Shown here: in pieces, positions 50,138 to 61,105 of the stretch | Layout of the letters: each line of letters begins with the position of its first letter | How positions within the stretch are numbered: position 1 is the first letter of the stretch | NCBI RefSeq assembly: GCF_958450345.1 | Contig: NC_088780.1 | Coordinates: 113,596,226-113,660,225 of the forward strand | Reading direction: 5' to 3' | DNA from: Calliphora vicina | Taxonomy: Eukaryota; Arthropoda; Insecta; Diptera; Calliphoridae | DNA: 64,000 nucleotides | The notes under the pieces: model-generated | Seen by the model: only the letters and a program-made list of their open reading frames with translations | Told to the model about the DNA's origin: nothing | The model's database searches: none | Translations under genes and position numbers: made by a program

Positions 50138-51157
50138 GTTTTTTATAGTTTTAGTGAGATCTTCTGAAATAATCTTTTATAAAAAGAATATAATTTAAAC
50201 GATTTTTTTCTTTAGATTTAATAAAACTTTTCTTGGAAAAAACTCTCTGATTGTATATTTTGGAGAAATCAAGAATATTCCTTTTTGGATTGTTTTAGAT
50301 ATTAATTTAATAGTTTCGTTCAGTTATGATAAAAGACTCATTTTAAAAAAAAGTTTCGTCTATACATGTAAATACAAACAAAGTTTCAAATACATGTAAA
50401 TTAAATATGTCAGTTGTTATACATACTCACTAAACATAACATGTTTATTGGATGTTCAAAAAATATCTAATTTTAATTTGAAATTTGTATTTGAATTCAA
50501 ATGGAGAAATAAATACAAAAAAATTTAAAGTGCAAAAAAAGGAATTTCGGTTGATCGGTTAATCGACACAAATTAATCGGTTTATTTGTTATTTGAAAAT
50601 CGGTAATTTCAAATTATTCGAACAGTTAACCGTCCAAAATTAATCGGTTAACCGATTAACGGTTAATCGATTGAGGAAGAGTAATCGGAATACGTTGAAA
50701 TTTTTACAATAGATAGATATTGATGTTGTTAGTTGATTTCTTGCAAAAAGTGAATTTTTACAAATTTTGAGTTAATACAGTATTGTTGAACGAGTGCGAT
50801 ATGTATATTACGGAGTGTCTACATAAACGGGTTTACCTTTGATACAAGTATAAGTTTTATTGGCTCACTCTTAATGGTGAAGAGTAGACAAATATTAAAT
50901 AATTTTTATTATAACCCCTATTTTACAACATTAATTCTTCAAATATTGTTATTTTTATTGGATTGTTAGTTTTTTCTAAAAAATCTAGTTATTTTTAATT
51001 TTTTACGATTTCAAAAATATTTTGCCGATTTGAAGAATTTTTAGCTCAATTTTGACGATTATCTGACAGCAGTAGTGGTGAGTACGAAATATCCGTAAAA
51101 ACTAGTAAAAAGCATATATGGACGACACAGCAAATACATACATATGTATACGATAAT

Positions 51158-51472
51158 CAGGTAAGTGATGAAAAACGATTTAGATGGAAAATCGATTTGA
51201 AAACGACTAAAGGTCTGATGTGTTTGTTTGAATCGTTTTGTCATATTAGTTTCAAATTTGGATTTGTTTAAAACGGAATTTATTGAATTAAATTTTCACA
51301 TTAATTAAGGTAAACAAAGTTGGAGAGTTGCTTATTTTGTTGTTTTTTTGTTATAAAAAAGATACGGAATTAAACAAAAATTGAATATGAAATCAATCGA
51401 AATTCATCACACCTAAATCGTTTTTGAAATTGATTTCAATTTTGAAAACGATCGTTTTTCATCACATGCCTG
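51158..51472. mobile_element. MITE with CAGG..GTGATGAAAAACG ends, 315 bp
   Basis: Inverted ends CAGGTAAGTGATGAAAAACG and inverted CAGGCATGTGATGAAAAACG. The interior repeats CGATTTGAAAACGA-like sequence. The CAGG start is hAT-like but I could not find an 8-bp duplication. Confidence 0.7.
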
Positions 51473-52735
51473 AATGTATTTGAATAAGATGAAAGTGTTT
51501 TTTTTTCCAAATAATATGTAATTTGAAGAAATTTCGATCATACATATTAAATTTATTATTTTAATTTTTATAATTAATCATTGCTAAATTATGTATTCAT
51601 TTTATTTATTTGAACTTTTCTAAATATGAATTTTTAAATCAATTAACAATATACATAAAATTTGAATTTATCATAAATTATTCTTAAAAATCATTAAACA
51701 TAAGATTTAAAATCGAGTCATAGACAAAATAAAATGAAAACGAAAAATCAGACATAATTTAAGGCATATATAATTTAATGGGCAAAAAAATACAACTAAG
51801 GGATATTTAAAATAAGAAGAAAAAAATTATTTTGTTTAATAATGTAACATACATAAATATTTTAGTAAAAATAACTAGTAATCCCTTTATTTATGTGAGA
51901 AAAAAGTATTACCATTTAAGAATTTAACATAAAAATAATATTAAATACAAAAAAAAAGAAATTTAAAACAATATTATTATGTAGTCATTTGTAATTAATT
52001 AGTAATTTAATATAATAATTGTAGTTATGTATGTGTATAAATCAAGGTTGTAAATGTGTTTTAAAAATTATTTATCATGAGCAGTTTTCTTCAAAAAATT
52101 TAATTACAACAAAACTGGAAATAAAATGGTAATCAATAATTATTTACATATATTTAATAATACAAAAATATAAATCAACCTATTATGAATATTATACTAA
52201 AAATAAATCAATAAGAACATTCGTTTAAGGATTTTCCTTTAAAAACAGTTTTATATCAAATGAGTATTTCATTTATTTATTTAAACCTTTATACAAGATT
52301 ATAAGCCCATATTTTTTCCCATTGCATTTGAATAGGAAAAATGAGAAAAGGGAAAAAAACCCCGGGAATTTTTATTTATAATTGGGCTGTGTGTATTCGA
52401 TTAAGGTTAAACTTTAATTTTGAAGACAATTGGTAGAACTTTCAGACGACATAACAAATGTTATAAATAAAGGTGAATTCTAGATATTATAACGTCTCGA
52501 ATATGCCAAAAACGTGATTTCTTCAAACATGCTGGTGTGATGAAGAAATTCTGAGGTTAAAAAAAGTATAAAAAAAAAAATTTGTTCGGTCTGTGTTATT
52601 CATGATTAATTGTAAACTTAAAAACGTACTTAGCTAGTGTTCTGACTAATTGACCGCAGTCTATTTGTTTTTTGACAACAGAGTAGCGCCGATAGCTTAT
52701 CCTATCTATTTTTTTTAAATATTTTTAACATTTAA
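51473..52735. other. AT-rich stretch without features
   Basis: Very AT-rich sequence with many ATAATA/TTTAAA runs; I see no gene or repeat ends here. Confidence 0.5.
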
Positions 52736-52888
52736 TTGCCCAATTCACAATTGATGTTGTAGTTTTGTAGCATTGTATGTCATAAATATTTTTTAAACAA
52801 ATTTTTCGAAACAAAAATAAAACATTAATAAAAAAAAATTACGACAGACAACGATACGACGCTACAACACCAATTGTGAATTGGGCAA
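52736..52888. mobile_element. MITE, 153 bp
   Basis: Inverted ends TTGCCCAATTCACAATTGAT and inverted TTGCCCAATTCACAATTGGT match at 26 of 27 bases, continuing GTTGTAG. No coding capacity. Confidence 0.82.
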
Positions 52889-52991
52889 ATGTGTTTTTTG
52901 TTATTATTGTTTATATTGGGGTTTGGCTATTTTTCATTATTTAAAAATTATGATTAGTTTTGTAAAAAAAAAATACTTAAAAATTTATCCA

Positions 52992-53251
52992 GGGGGTCGA
53001 TTCTGGTTCTGTGAAACGGTGAAATGAAAAAAACTTGTCATTTTCGTTTTCATAGGAACTTTTCATATTATCATTTCACAATTACAAAAATTGCGATTCC
53101 CGTTCTTCAATTTGTTTTATTCAACTTTTTTTTTCATATGAAAACATTTCAATTTATTTATCATTTTTTCACTAAACGAGAATCAGAAACTCTATGAAAA
53201 TATGAAAAAAACTTTTCATTTCACCGTTTCACAGAACCAGAATCGACCCCC
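52992..53251. mobile_element. MITE with perfect 38-bp inverted ends, 260 bp
   Basis: Ends start GGGGGTCGATTCTGGTTCTG on both strands and are identical over about 38 bp, which suggests recent origin. No clear target duplication was found. The interior is AT-rich with more TTTCATTT/AAATGAAA inverted sequence. Confidence 0.88.
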
Positions 53252-53439
53252 AATTGTGTTTAAATGTTTGTATTAATTTTATGTTCGCACAAACATGTTC
53301 AATATTCAATAAATTAAGCTTATTCAACTAATAGGTATTGAAATATATGTACAATATTTGTTGTTTTATTTGAATTCCATCACTAAATTATGTTTTTCTA
53401 AATATAACCCAGTAAAAAATAAAAGTTCAAAAACATCTT

Positions 53440-53690
53440 CAAATTCAAGGTAGTAGATTTTTTTTGGCGCATATCTCGCCATTTGTGTGTCGATATTCCC
53501 GAATTTAAATAGAAACCGAACCGGAACTATAGCGGATATTTTGGTGTTGTATTTGGGGGTTTCACAAATATGATTTGAACAGATAGACAGGGATGAATTA
53601 TCGACTCTAATGTCTACAACGATCCAGGATATAAATACTTTATGTGATCGCAAATGAAAAATGTAGGGTGAAATGTATAAAAACATCACA
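53440..53690 (+). repeat. Dispersed repeat R2, diverged copy
   Basis: Shares ACGATCCAGGATATAAATAC, CTTTATGTG.TCGCAAATGAA and the CGATATTCCCGAATTTAAAT motif with the copies at 590 and 14560. A minus-strand open stretch across it has no family match and is rejected as a gene. Confidence 0.65.
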
Positions 53691-54004
53691 ATTTAATAAA
53701 CTAGATAAAAAAAAACATACTGAAATATATGTATACATACATTTGACCAAAATGCGATGATTCAAATGTAAAACTGGGATGATTGGGACGATTTTAACGA
53801 AATTTACCACATAATAAATACACTGTAATATTTATCAAATCATAGACTTTTTGACTCGAGACCATTTCCGGCCCAAAAATATAACATCTACAAATTTAAA
53901 AATTTCACAAAATTATATATACGAGTATAAAGATAACTGCACATAACTTTTAAATAATTAAATGCACAACATTAACTTAATATGAGTTGAAATATAGAGA
54001 TATA

Positions 54005-55590
54005 CAGTGTAAGACAAAAATGTGTAAATGATGGTCATATATTTACACTTTGTGACACCATTTTTAAAGTGCAATGTTTATAAAGAAACGTTTTGTGTTT
54101 TTTTAAACAATATTTATTAAGGATATTTTAGGACTAAATAAATAAAATATTTCCTTAATTATACTCCAGTAATCTAAAAAAAATAACTGCAACCCATTTA
54201 CACACTTTTGGCGCAGATTACTAAAGTAACTTTTTTAGTACTTCGAATAACCTTCTTTCGCGTCAATGGCAGCCCGAATTCTGGAGGGCATACTCTCCAC
54301 CAGTTTGCGACACTCTTCTTGCATTATAGATCCCTAGATATCATGGGAGCGCTCCTAGAGCTGAGTTGTGTTTCTAAATGCATTTTGATAATTATAAACG
54401 CGACGTTTTAGAATTCTCACCAAATTCTCAATCGGATTTAAATTCTGAGATTGTGGGAGTCAATCTAGCAATGTAATTTTGGCGGTTTTTAAAAAATTAA
54501 GCGTCTTTTTAGACTTATGTTTGTTGTCGTTATCTTGTAGTATCACAGTGTTTTCAATTTGTCCACGCCAATCATTCAGACTATCCACATCTGTTGTCTT
54601 GATAATGTCTATATACATTTCTGCATTCATATTACTACCAATTTTATGGAGTTTTCCTACACCTTTCGCAGAAAAACAACCACAAAATGGCAATATTCCA
54701 CCACCATATTTCATAGTCGTCATAAAATCACGGTGTTTTAATGGCGCATTTCGTTTTTGGTAGTCATATTTTGGTCCATCAGTTCTAAAATGGTTAATTT
54801 TCGATTCATCTGTACAGATAACTTTTTCCCAATCATCAAAGGTCCATTTCTTAAAAAAATTTACAAATGTTAGTCAAAGAGACTTGTGTCTTTCAGTTAA
54901 ACGAGGTTTTTTAACAATCTTTATTGCATAAAAACCACATCTTTTGATTTCTCTAAGAGATGCACGTTTTGAAATCTTAATTTGGTAGCATGAAGATAGT
55001 TTTGGTTGTACCTCACGGGGACTATTTTCTTCTCCTGATGCAACTAGACGTTATACAGTGAGACCATCTTTTAACAATAGAATTGAATTGCGTCCACAAA
55101 TTGGTGCTGGAAAAGCCAAACCACATATATTCGCTATGTTCTCAACAGATTAAAAGAAATATTGAATTTGGTGGATATTTTTCGATGGGAGATACCATTT
55201 TTCAGCTGCTCGGTAACAGAATTTGCAACTTCGGTGATAATCTTCTTCATATTCAATATTCCTTAAAGAATTGTAAATTGTTAACTAGTAACATGTTTTA
55301 ACTAACTGTCATTAATGAAATTGATTAAAATTGTTCTTTTTCTAAATAATAATAACAAGTTTATTTAACTTTAAAGAAAATGCGACAAAATTGTGTAATT
55401 CAGTTTTTAACTTTTTGATATCCTGGTATTTAAATGCCATTACTTGAAATTAATTTTTTTGTATTGCTATACTTCACTAATCATGATCTTCATATTGTGT
55501 AAAAAATATTGTCAGATTGGTAAATGTTGAGCATAAAAATTCAAATTATAGATATTTCCAAATTTATTTACACATTTGTGTCTCGTACTG
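54005..55590 (-). mobile_element. Degraded Tc1-like transposon
   Basis: Imperfect inverted ends (CAGTGTAAGACAAAAATGTG and, inverted, CAGTACGAGACACAAATGTG) with TA on both sides. The minus strand holds broken Tc1 transposase: about 54850-54780 WTFDDWEKVICTDESKI-like sequence, then MKYGGGILPFCGCFSAKGVGKL and ILQDNDNKHKSKKTLNFLKTA (54720-54470), then a frameshifted SQNLNPIENLV-like block. Several frameshifts make it a pseudogene. Confidence 0.85.
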
Positions 55591-55783
55591 TATATCTACG
55601 TCCTTTAAAATGTTATGAATTAATCACAATTCTTTTAAAAGTTCAATCCTTGTGTTATAAAATTCAAAAATCATATTTTTTAATTTAAACAAATATGCTG
55701 ACACATTTTGATTCATAACTTCTTAACTAAAAGAGTTTTATCAGGGTGCTAATTACAGCTATCGAACACGATCGAATGAATAC

Positions 55784-55972
55784 TTATTCGAACGTTCGAG
55801 TTTTTTATTTTTGGTATTCTCTTTATATAATGATTGTGCTTGATAATGAACGCTTATTAGCGTTCCAGTACAAACTCGTTCGTTCGAGCACAATCATCAT
55901 AATTTTCTATACATTTTATTCGATATCAAATAAGAGAATACCAAAAATAAAAAAAAATCGCACGTTCGAATA
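55784..55972. repeat. Inverted-repeat MITE (ATTCGAACGTTCGAG)
   Basis: The arms ATTCGAACGTTCGAG..TTTTTATTTTTGGTATTCTCTT and their inverted partner (AAGAGAATACCAAAAATAAA..CGCACGTTCGAAT) enclose a further short inverted pair (GATTGTGCT.. / AGCACAATC). Confidence 0.75.
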
Positions 55973-56504
55973 AGTTAGGTTAGGTAATCAAGCAGCCGTC
56001 CAAAACCTTCGTCTCGTACAGCTCACTTGGGTCCATTTATGGTTCCCCTTGTGGTACCTGAGGAGAAAAGAGAAGTAAAAGAAGAGGGGAATCTATAGAT
56101 TGAGTCAGAGTGAAGTTTGTAAGAGGAGAAGAATTCAACTAACGCAGACCATCATAGGACAGTTGCTGGGTCACTATCAGGTGCAATTTGCATGTTGGGT
56201 CTTAACAACCTCCTGCTTTCCCTAATAAAGGCGTATATGCACCTTAATTCCTTCCCAGATGTGTAGTCACATACCGGGTACCGAAAGTGCAATTTCTGAT
56301 GATCATAGCCACCATATTGCTAAGTCGTATTCGTTGTAAGCGAAGTAGATACGACGTCCGTTTACAGTCCAACGCAGGCTATATCATCCTCGTAATGGCA
56401 CAGGTGGATACAATTGCCTTCGTTATCCCTGTGTCCTCGTACTCAAATGACTACAACTGTTGAATGTCTCGCCATCTCATTAAGGATGTCCGGCATTTCT
56501 GGAC

Positions 56505-57541
56505 CATAGATGGGGGTAGTGCAAAATTAGTGCAATCATTTTGTTCATATTTAGTGCTGAGTTGAAAATTAGCTAAATATTAGTTATAGTGAGTTAAAAA
56601 ATTTTGCACTCAAAATTAAATTAGTTGATTTAAAAAAATGCAATCATCAGTTTATTGCAACTTTTTTGTATGCACTAAGTTCAAAATGGTGTAAGTTTAT
56701 TCCTGTACACTAATTTAAAACTTAAGACTAATATTTCATTAAAAACAACAAAAAATATTTAAAATTCTTATTTTTCGAATTTGGATTCAACAATTTCATG
56801 ACTATTCATTTTTGAAAATTTAGTGATAGTATGTTTAATGCAGCCTTTTTTGATTGCAGGTTAAAATTTTGCACTAATTAATTGTAGTGCAGATTTTTGC
56901 ACTAAATCTTCGTTTAGTGATAGTTAAAAAATTATCACTAGCTATGTTCAATAACTAAAAGTTGTTACTATTTAGTAACAATTGTTACTGGAAAATCGTT
57001 CATTAACTCAAAAAACTAGCAAGTAGAGAAAAAATCATGAGCGTATAAATTTTAGAGAGTGTTCTCTCGTTGCAAACTATTACAAGTTCTATTTTGAACT
57101 CGTAATAGTTAGCAGCTTATATTGTTTTGTGTTATTGTTTATTTATTTACAATTTTATTATTGTGGTGAACAAATTTAAAAAAAAGAATTTTTAATAAAA
57201 TTGAAGAACATTTGAGTATTTATACATTTTAAAAGGAATAAAATAAGAAAATTGTGTGTATAAAACAATTGTTACTGGAAAAGCGTTCATTTACTTTTTA
57301 CTATTTTTGAGAATTTAATAGAGAAATTTTGTAAATTTTGATTTTATTCTCTCGTTGCAAGTATTTACTGGGAAAGTAAATGAACAGACCTACTATCACT
57401 ATTTTTTTTAGTGCTAGTTAAGAAATAAGCATTATCACTAAAGCTGATAATAAATAGTGCAAACTAAATTTTTTGCAATTTTAGTGAGTGATAGTGCAAT
57501 GCTGATTTCAATCAACATTTAGTGCACTACCCCCAACTATG
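56505..57541. mobile_element. hAT-type element with TAGTGCAAAATTAG repeats, 1037 bp
   Basis: An exact 8-bp duplication TTCTGGAC (56497-56504 and 57542-57549). Ends CATAGATGGGGGTAGTGC and inverted CATAGTTGGGGGTAGTGC match at 17 of 18. The interior repeats TTAGTGCA/TTAGTGATAG many times and contains a block (56950-57390) with repeated GTTACTGGAAAA.GCGTTCAT. Confidence 0.88.
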
Positions 57542-57742
57542 TTCTGGACTATATTTGTTGTAATCAGTATGATCAGAAAGATTTTGAATACTTTCTATTA
57601 AACAAGCATGTCCGCAGGGTCTATAATTCCATGCGTTGCATTCTAATAAGTATTCGATCGTGTTCGACTGCTGTAATTAGCCTCTAGAACTAATGTGCCA
57701 CGTTTCTTCATTATTTATTTCAATCTATCTTCTATATAAATA

Positions 57743-58432
57743 ACAAGTAAGAAAGTATGGTAGGTCAAGCCCGACCATATAATACCCTACACTAAGTAAA
57801 AGAGCAAAAACATTTTTCTTTTAAAATTTCAATGATTTATATTTTTGAGTGATTTTTGCAAGTGGGCCTTATATGGGGCTATGACCAATTATGGACCGAT
57901 CACCATGAAATTAGGTCGTGTGATTTGCGTCTATATGAAACTTTACTATGTTGAATTTTGTGAGTATACCAACAACAGAGACCGATCATAACAAAATTTG
58001 GTGACATGAATTTTGTATATATAAAACTTATTTGGAGCGCAATCTGTGGAGATACATTTATAAATTAAACATTTATGACCGATAAAGTCCAATTTCGGAA
58101 GGACATTTGTATGAGGGCTAGGTGAAATAATGGACCGATTTCAGCCAATTTCAATAGGCTTGGTCCTTGGGCCGAAAAAATAATATGTACAAAATTTGAT
58201 CGAAATATCTTCAAAATTGCGACCTATACTCTGCGCACAAGGTTTACATGGACAGCCAGCCAGCCAGCCGACCAGACGGACGGACGGACATCGTGTAATC
58301 GACTCAGAAAGTGATTCTAAGTCGATTGGTATACTTTAAGGTTTAAGGTGTTAGACTAATATTTTTGGGCGTTACAAACATCTGCACAAACGCATAATAC
58401 CCTCCCCACTATGGTGGTGTAGGGTATAAAAA
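57743..58432 (+). repeat. Dispersed fly repeat R1, full copy
   Basis: Starts AACAAGTAAGAAAGTATGGT and ends CACTATGGTGGTGTAGGGTA. It contains the CCAGCCAGCC / GACGGACGGACGG tract and GTATACTTTAAGG. Partial copies in the window are at 1-125 (inverted), 3335-3560 and 31140-31215. Such elements are abundant in fly genomes; I see no coding sequence. Confidence 0.8.
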
Positions 58433-58739
58433 TCAAATGTCGTTCGTTGGTAATTGCATCAGTTGAGAACGGCAAGACCGATTTAGACAAATTTTTTTTT
58501 AAAATGTTGGCCATAGTCAAACTTAGGTTTTAACGGAATGAAAAATTGACCATCGGAAAACGGCTGCGCCGATTTGACTAATTTTTTGTTTAAATGTTCA
58601 TAGTAATCCAATTTAAGTTTTTACTGAAAGAAAAATTTACCACGCCAATTTTTTTTTTTGGGTATTTAAATAGTCCTCAAAAGTTTTTCCAGAAATAAAA
58701 TTTGTCCAAGTCTACTTATTAACTACATCTACCAAATAC

Positions 58740-60518
58740 ATCGATCAGACCAAAATTCAATTACTTATATAAAAACTCACAATAACTTCCATCATTAATA
58801 ATTGGCCAATAAGCGTTTAATTAAGAAACGGAGCACGATCTGTGATCACTCATATATCTGACAAAAAAACTCGATTTTTTATATAAAAACTCACAATATC
58901 TAAATTCGCTAATAACTTGGCCAACAAGCGTTTAATCGAGAAAAGGAGCTCGATCTGTGATCACTCATATTTCTGGTCAAAAATCGATTTTTTTATGTAA
59001 AAAAACTCAAAATATCTAAAATCGCTAATAACTTGGCCAATAAGCGTTTAATCAAGAAAAGCAGCTCCATTTGTGATCAATCATATTTCTGAACAAAATT
59101 CTATTTTTTATATAAAAACTCAAAATAAGCGTTTAATCAAGAAAAGGAGCTCGATCTGTGATCACTCATATTTCTGGTCAAAAATCGATTTTTTTATGTA
59201 AAAAAACTCAAAATATCTAAATTCGCTAATAACTTGGCCAATAAGCGTTTAATCAAGAAAAGAAGCTTGATCTGTGATCACTCATATTTATGACCAAAAT
59301 TCGATTTTTTTTATATAAAAACTCAAAATATCTAAATTCGCTAATAACTTGGCCAATAAGCATTTAATCAAGAAAAGGAGCTCGATCTGTGATTACTCAT
59401 ATTTCTGACCAAAAACTGATTTTTTATTTAAAGGAGCTCGATCTGTGATCACACATATTTCTGCCCAAAAATTGTTTTCTTATATAAAAACCCAAAATAT
59501 TTAAATTCGCTAATAACTTGGCCAACAAGTATTTAATCAAGAAAAGGAGCTCGATCTGTGATCACTCATATTTCTGACCAAAAATTGATTTTTTATTTAA
59601 AGGAGCTCGATCTGTGATCACTCATATTTTTGAGCAAAAATTGTTTTTTTTATATAAAAACTCAAAATATCTAAATTCGCGTTTAATCAAGAAAAGAAAT
59701 CGATCTATGATCACTCATATTTCTTAACAAAAATCGATTTTTTATATAAAATCTCAAAATATCTAAATTCGCTAATAACTTGGCCAATAAGCGTTTAATC
59801 AAGAAAAGGAGCTCGATCTGTGAACACTCATAATTCTTAACAAAAATCGATTTTTTATATAAATACTCAAAATATCTAAATTCGCTAATAACTTGGCCAA
59901 TAAGCGTTTAATCAAGAAAAGGAGCTCGATCTGTGATCACTCATATTTCTGACCAAAATTGGACAATAAGCGTTTAATCAAGAAAAGGAGTTAGATCTGT
60001 GATCACTCATATTTCTGACCAAAAATCGATTTTTTATATAAAATCTCAAAATATTCGTAGTAACTTGGCTAATAAGCGTTTAATCAAGAAAAGGAGCTCG
60101 ATCTGTGATCACTCATATTTCTGACCAAAAATTGATTTTTTATTTAAAGGAGCTCGATCTGTGATCACTCATATTTCTGAGCAAAAATCTATTTTTTATA
60201 TAAAAACTCAAAATATCTAAATTCGGTAATAACTTGGCCAAAAAGCGTTTAATCAAGAAAAAGAGCTCGATCTGTGAACACTCATATTTCTTAACAAAAA
60301 TCGATTTATTATATAAATACTCATATTTCTGACCAAAATTCGATTTTTTATATAAAAACTCAAAATATCTAAATTCGTTAATAACTTGGCCAATAAGCGT
60401 TTAATCAAGAAAAGCAGTTCGATCTGTGATCACTCATATTTCTCGATCTGTGATCACTCATATTTCTGGCCATATTTCAGACCAAAATTCGATTACTTAT
60501 ATAAAAACTCAAAATATG
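58740..60518 (+). repeat. Tandem satellite, unit about 115 bp
   Basis: About 15-18 units of roughly 115 bp, each with TAATAACTTGGCCAATAAGC, GTTTAATCAAGAAAAGGAGC, TCGATCTGTGATCACTCATA and a TTTTTTATATAAAAACTCAA run. Spacing measured between successive CTAATAACTTGG motifs is 115-116 bp where units are complete; several units are shortened to about 50-60 bp (for example 59415-59470 and 60140-60190). It follows directly after dispersed repeats and ends about 590 bp from the Nop56 stop codon. Confidence 0.92.
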
Positions 60519-60876
60519 TTCGTTGATTTACATGTATAGGTTTTTGACAACAGACTTAGGTTCTTTATTCTATGACCATAAGATACATTGTAAGTATTTT
60601 AAAATCAAATGTAAATCAAACATAACCCAATATGAATAAAAATTATCATTCAACAATACGTTTTTTTTTTTTATTTTTAACTATTTTTATACATTTCAAA
60701 CCGCTTCTCACAAATTCACAAATCGAACACAAGCATCTTGAATACCAAGTACGTATATTAGATATATTATTAAACTCATTAAAACGCACGAAGTTAGTAT
60801 TTCAAAGATTTTCGATTTTTGCTACTGAACAGCACCAAATTTAGATATTAAAAAAAGTTTGTGTTTTTGTAATTTT

Positions 60877-60882
60877 TTTATT
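60877..60882 (-). terminator. Candidate polyadenylation signal of Nop56
   Basis: TTTATT on the + strand (AATAAA on the minus strand), 224 bp past the Nop56 stop codon. Closer signals are not obvious. Confidence 0.35.
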
Positions 60883-61105
60883 ATGTATTATTTTAATTTT
60901 TATTCTAAAAACTAACATGTAAATGCTTAGCAATATGAAAAAATTATAAAGCCAACATAAGCCGCATATTGTTTAAGAAAGTAGTTGTAATTCAATAGTA
61001 AAATGTTTGTAGTTTTGTAAGGTAATTGGGGGGATAAACTTAAATCTAAGTAAAAATTAAAAAAATGAAGAAAAATAGATTGCATTGATAATTTAGCAAA
61101 AACAA

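Larger units (their letters stand above)
49424..50690 (-). repeat. TTAATCGGTTAATCG repeat, copy 2
   Basis: An inverted copy of 30297-31027. Both have ends rich in CGATTAACCGATTAA and share interior landmarks such as CAATCCAAAAAGG (30548) versus CCTTTTTGGATTG (50280). This copy is longer because another element sits inside it at 49627-50137. It may start as TAGGGTATTCAATAATTCGG, a hAT-like start. Confidence 0.75.
48941..50803. mobile_element. TIR element (CATATCGCACTCGTTC ends) inserted at TA
   Basis: Perfect inverted ends of about 42 bp starting CATATCGCACTCGTTCAACA, with TA on each side (48939-48940 and 50804-50805). It holds no transposase that I can see; most of its interior is a further repeat. 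Shorter relatives with the same CATATCGCAC start and ACTCAAAATTTTA subterminal sequence are at 10853 and 14987. Confidence 0.85.
48335..50890 (+). mobile_element. ITm/Tc1-mariner-type transposase pseudogene split by a later insertion
   Basis: Left part 48335-48940 reads, with stops, SFVRRAKANAGLKSYNVQKI, RNALKKLEAKERAKK, MDDETYVLGDFSQLP-like sequence and FLVWQAICICGKRCQSFVTSG ending at GTINTNI. The sequence then breaks at a TA and resumes at 50806 with GGAGTGTCTACATAAACGGG, which corresponds to the expected continuation (KECLQKRLLPFI). The 1.86 kb between is a younger element. Confidence 0.8.
55750..57681. mobile_element. Composite TIR element containing the hAT insertion
   Basis: Outer inverted ends CTAATTACAGCTATCGAACA and inverted CTAATTACAGCAGTCGAACA, followed by CGATCGAAT. 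Inside lie a MITE at 55784-55972, a TTAGGTTAGG-led middle-repetitive block (55975-56500, 57550-57640) with higher GC than its surroundings and no open frame, and the hAT element 56505-57541. Confidence 0.65.
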
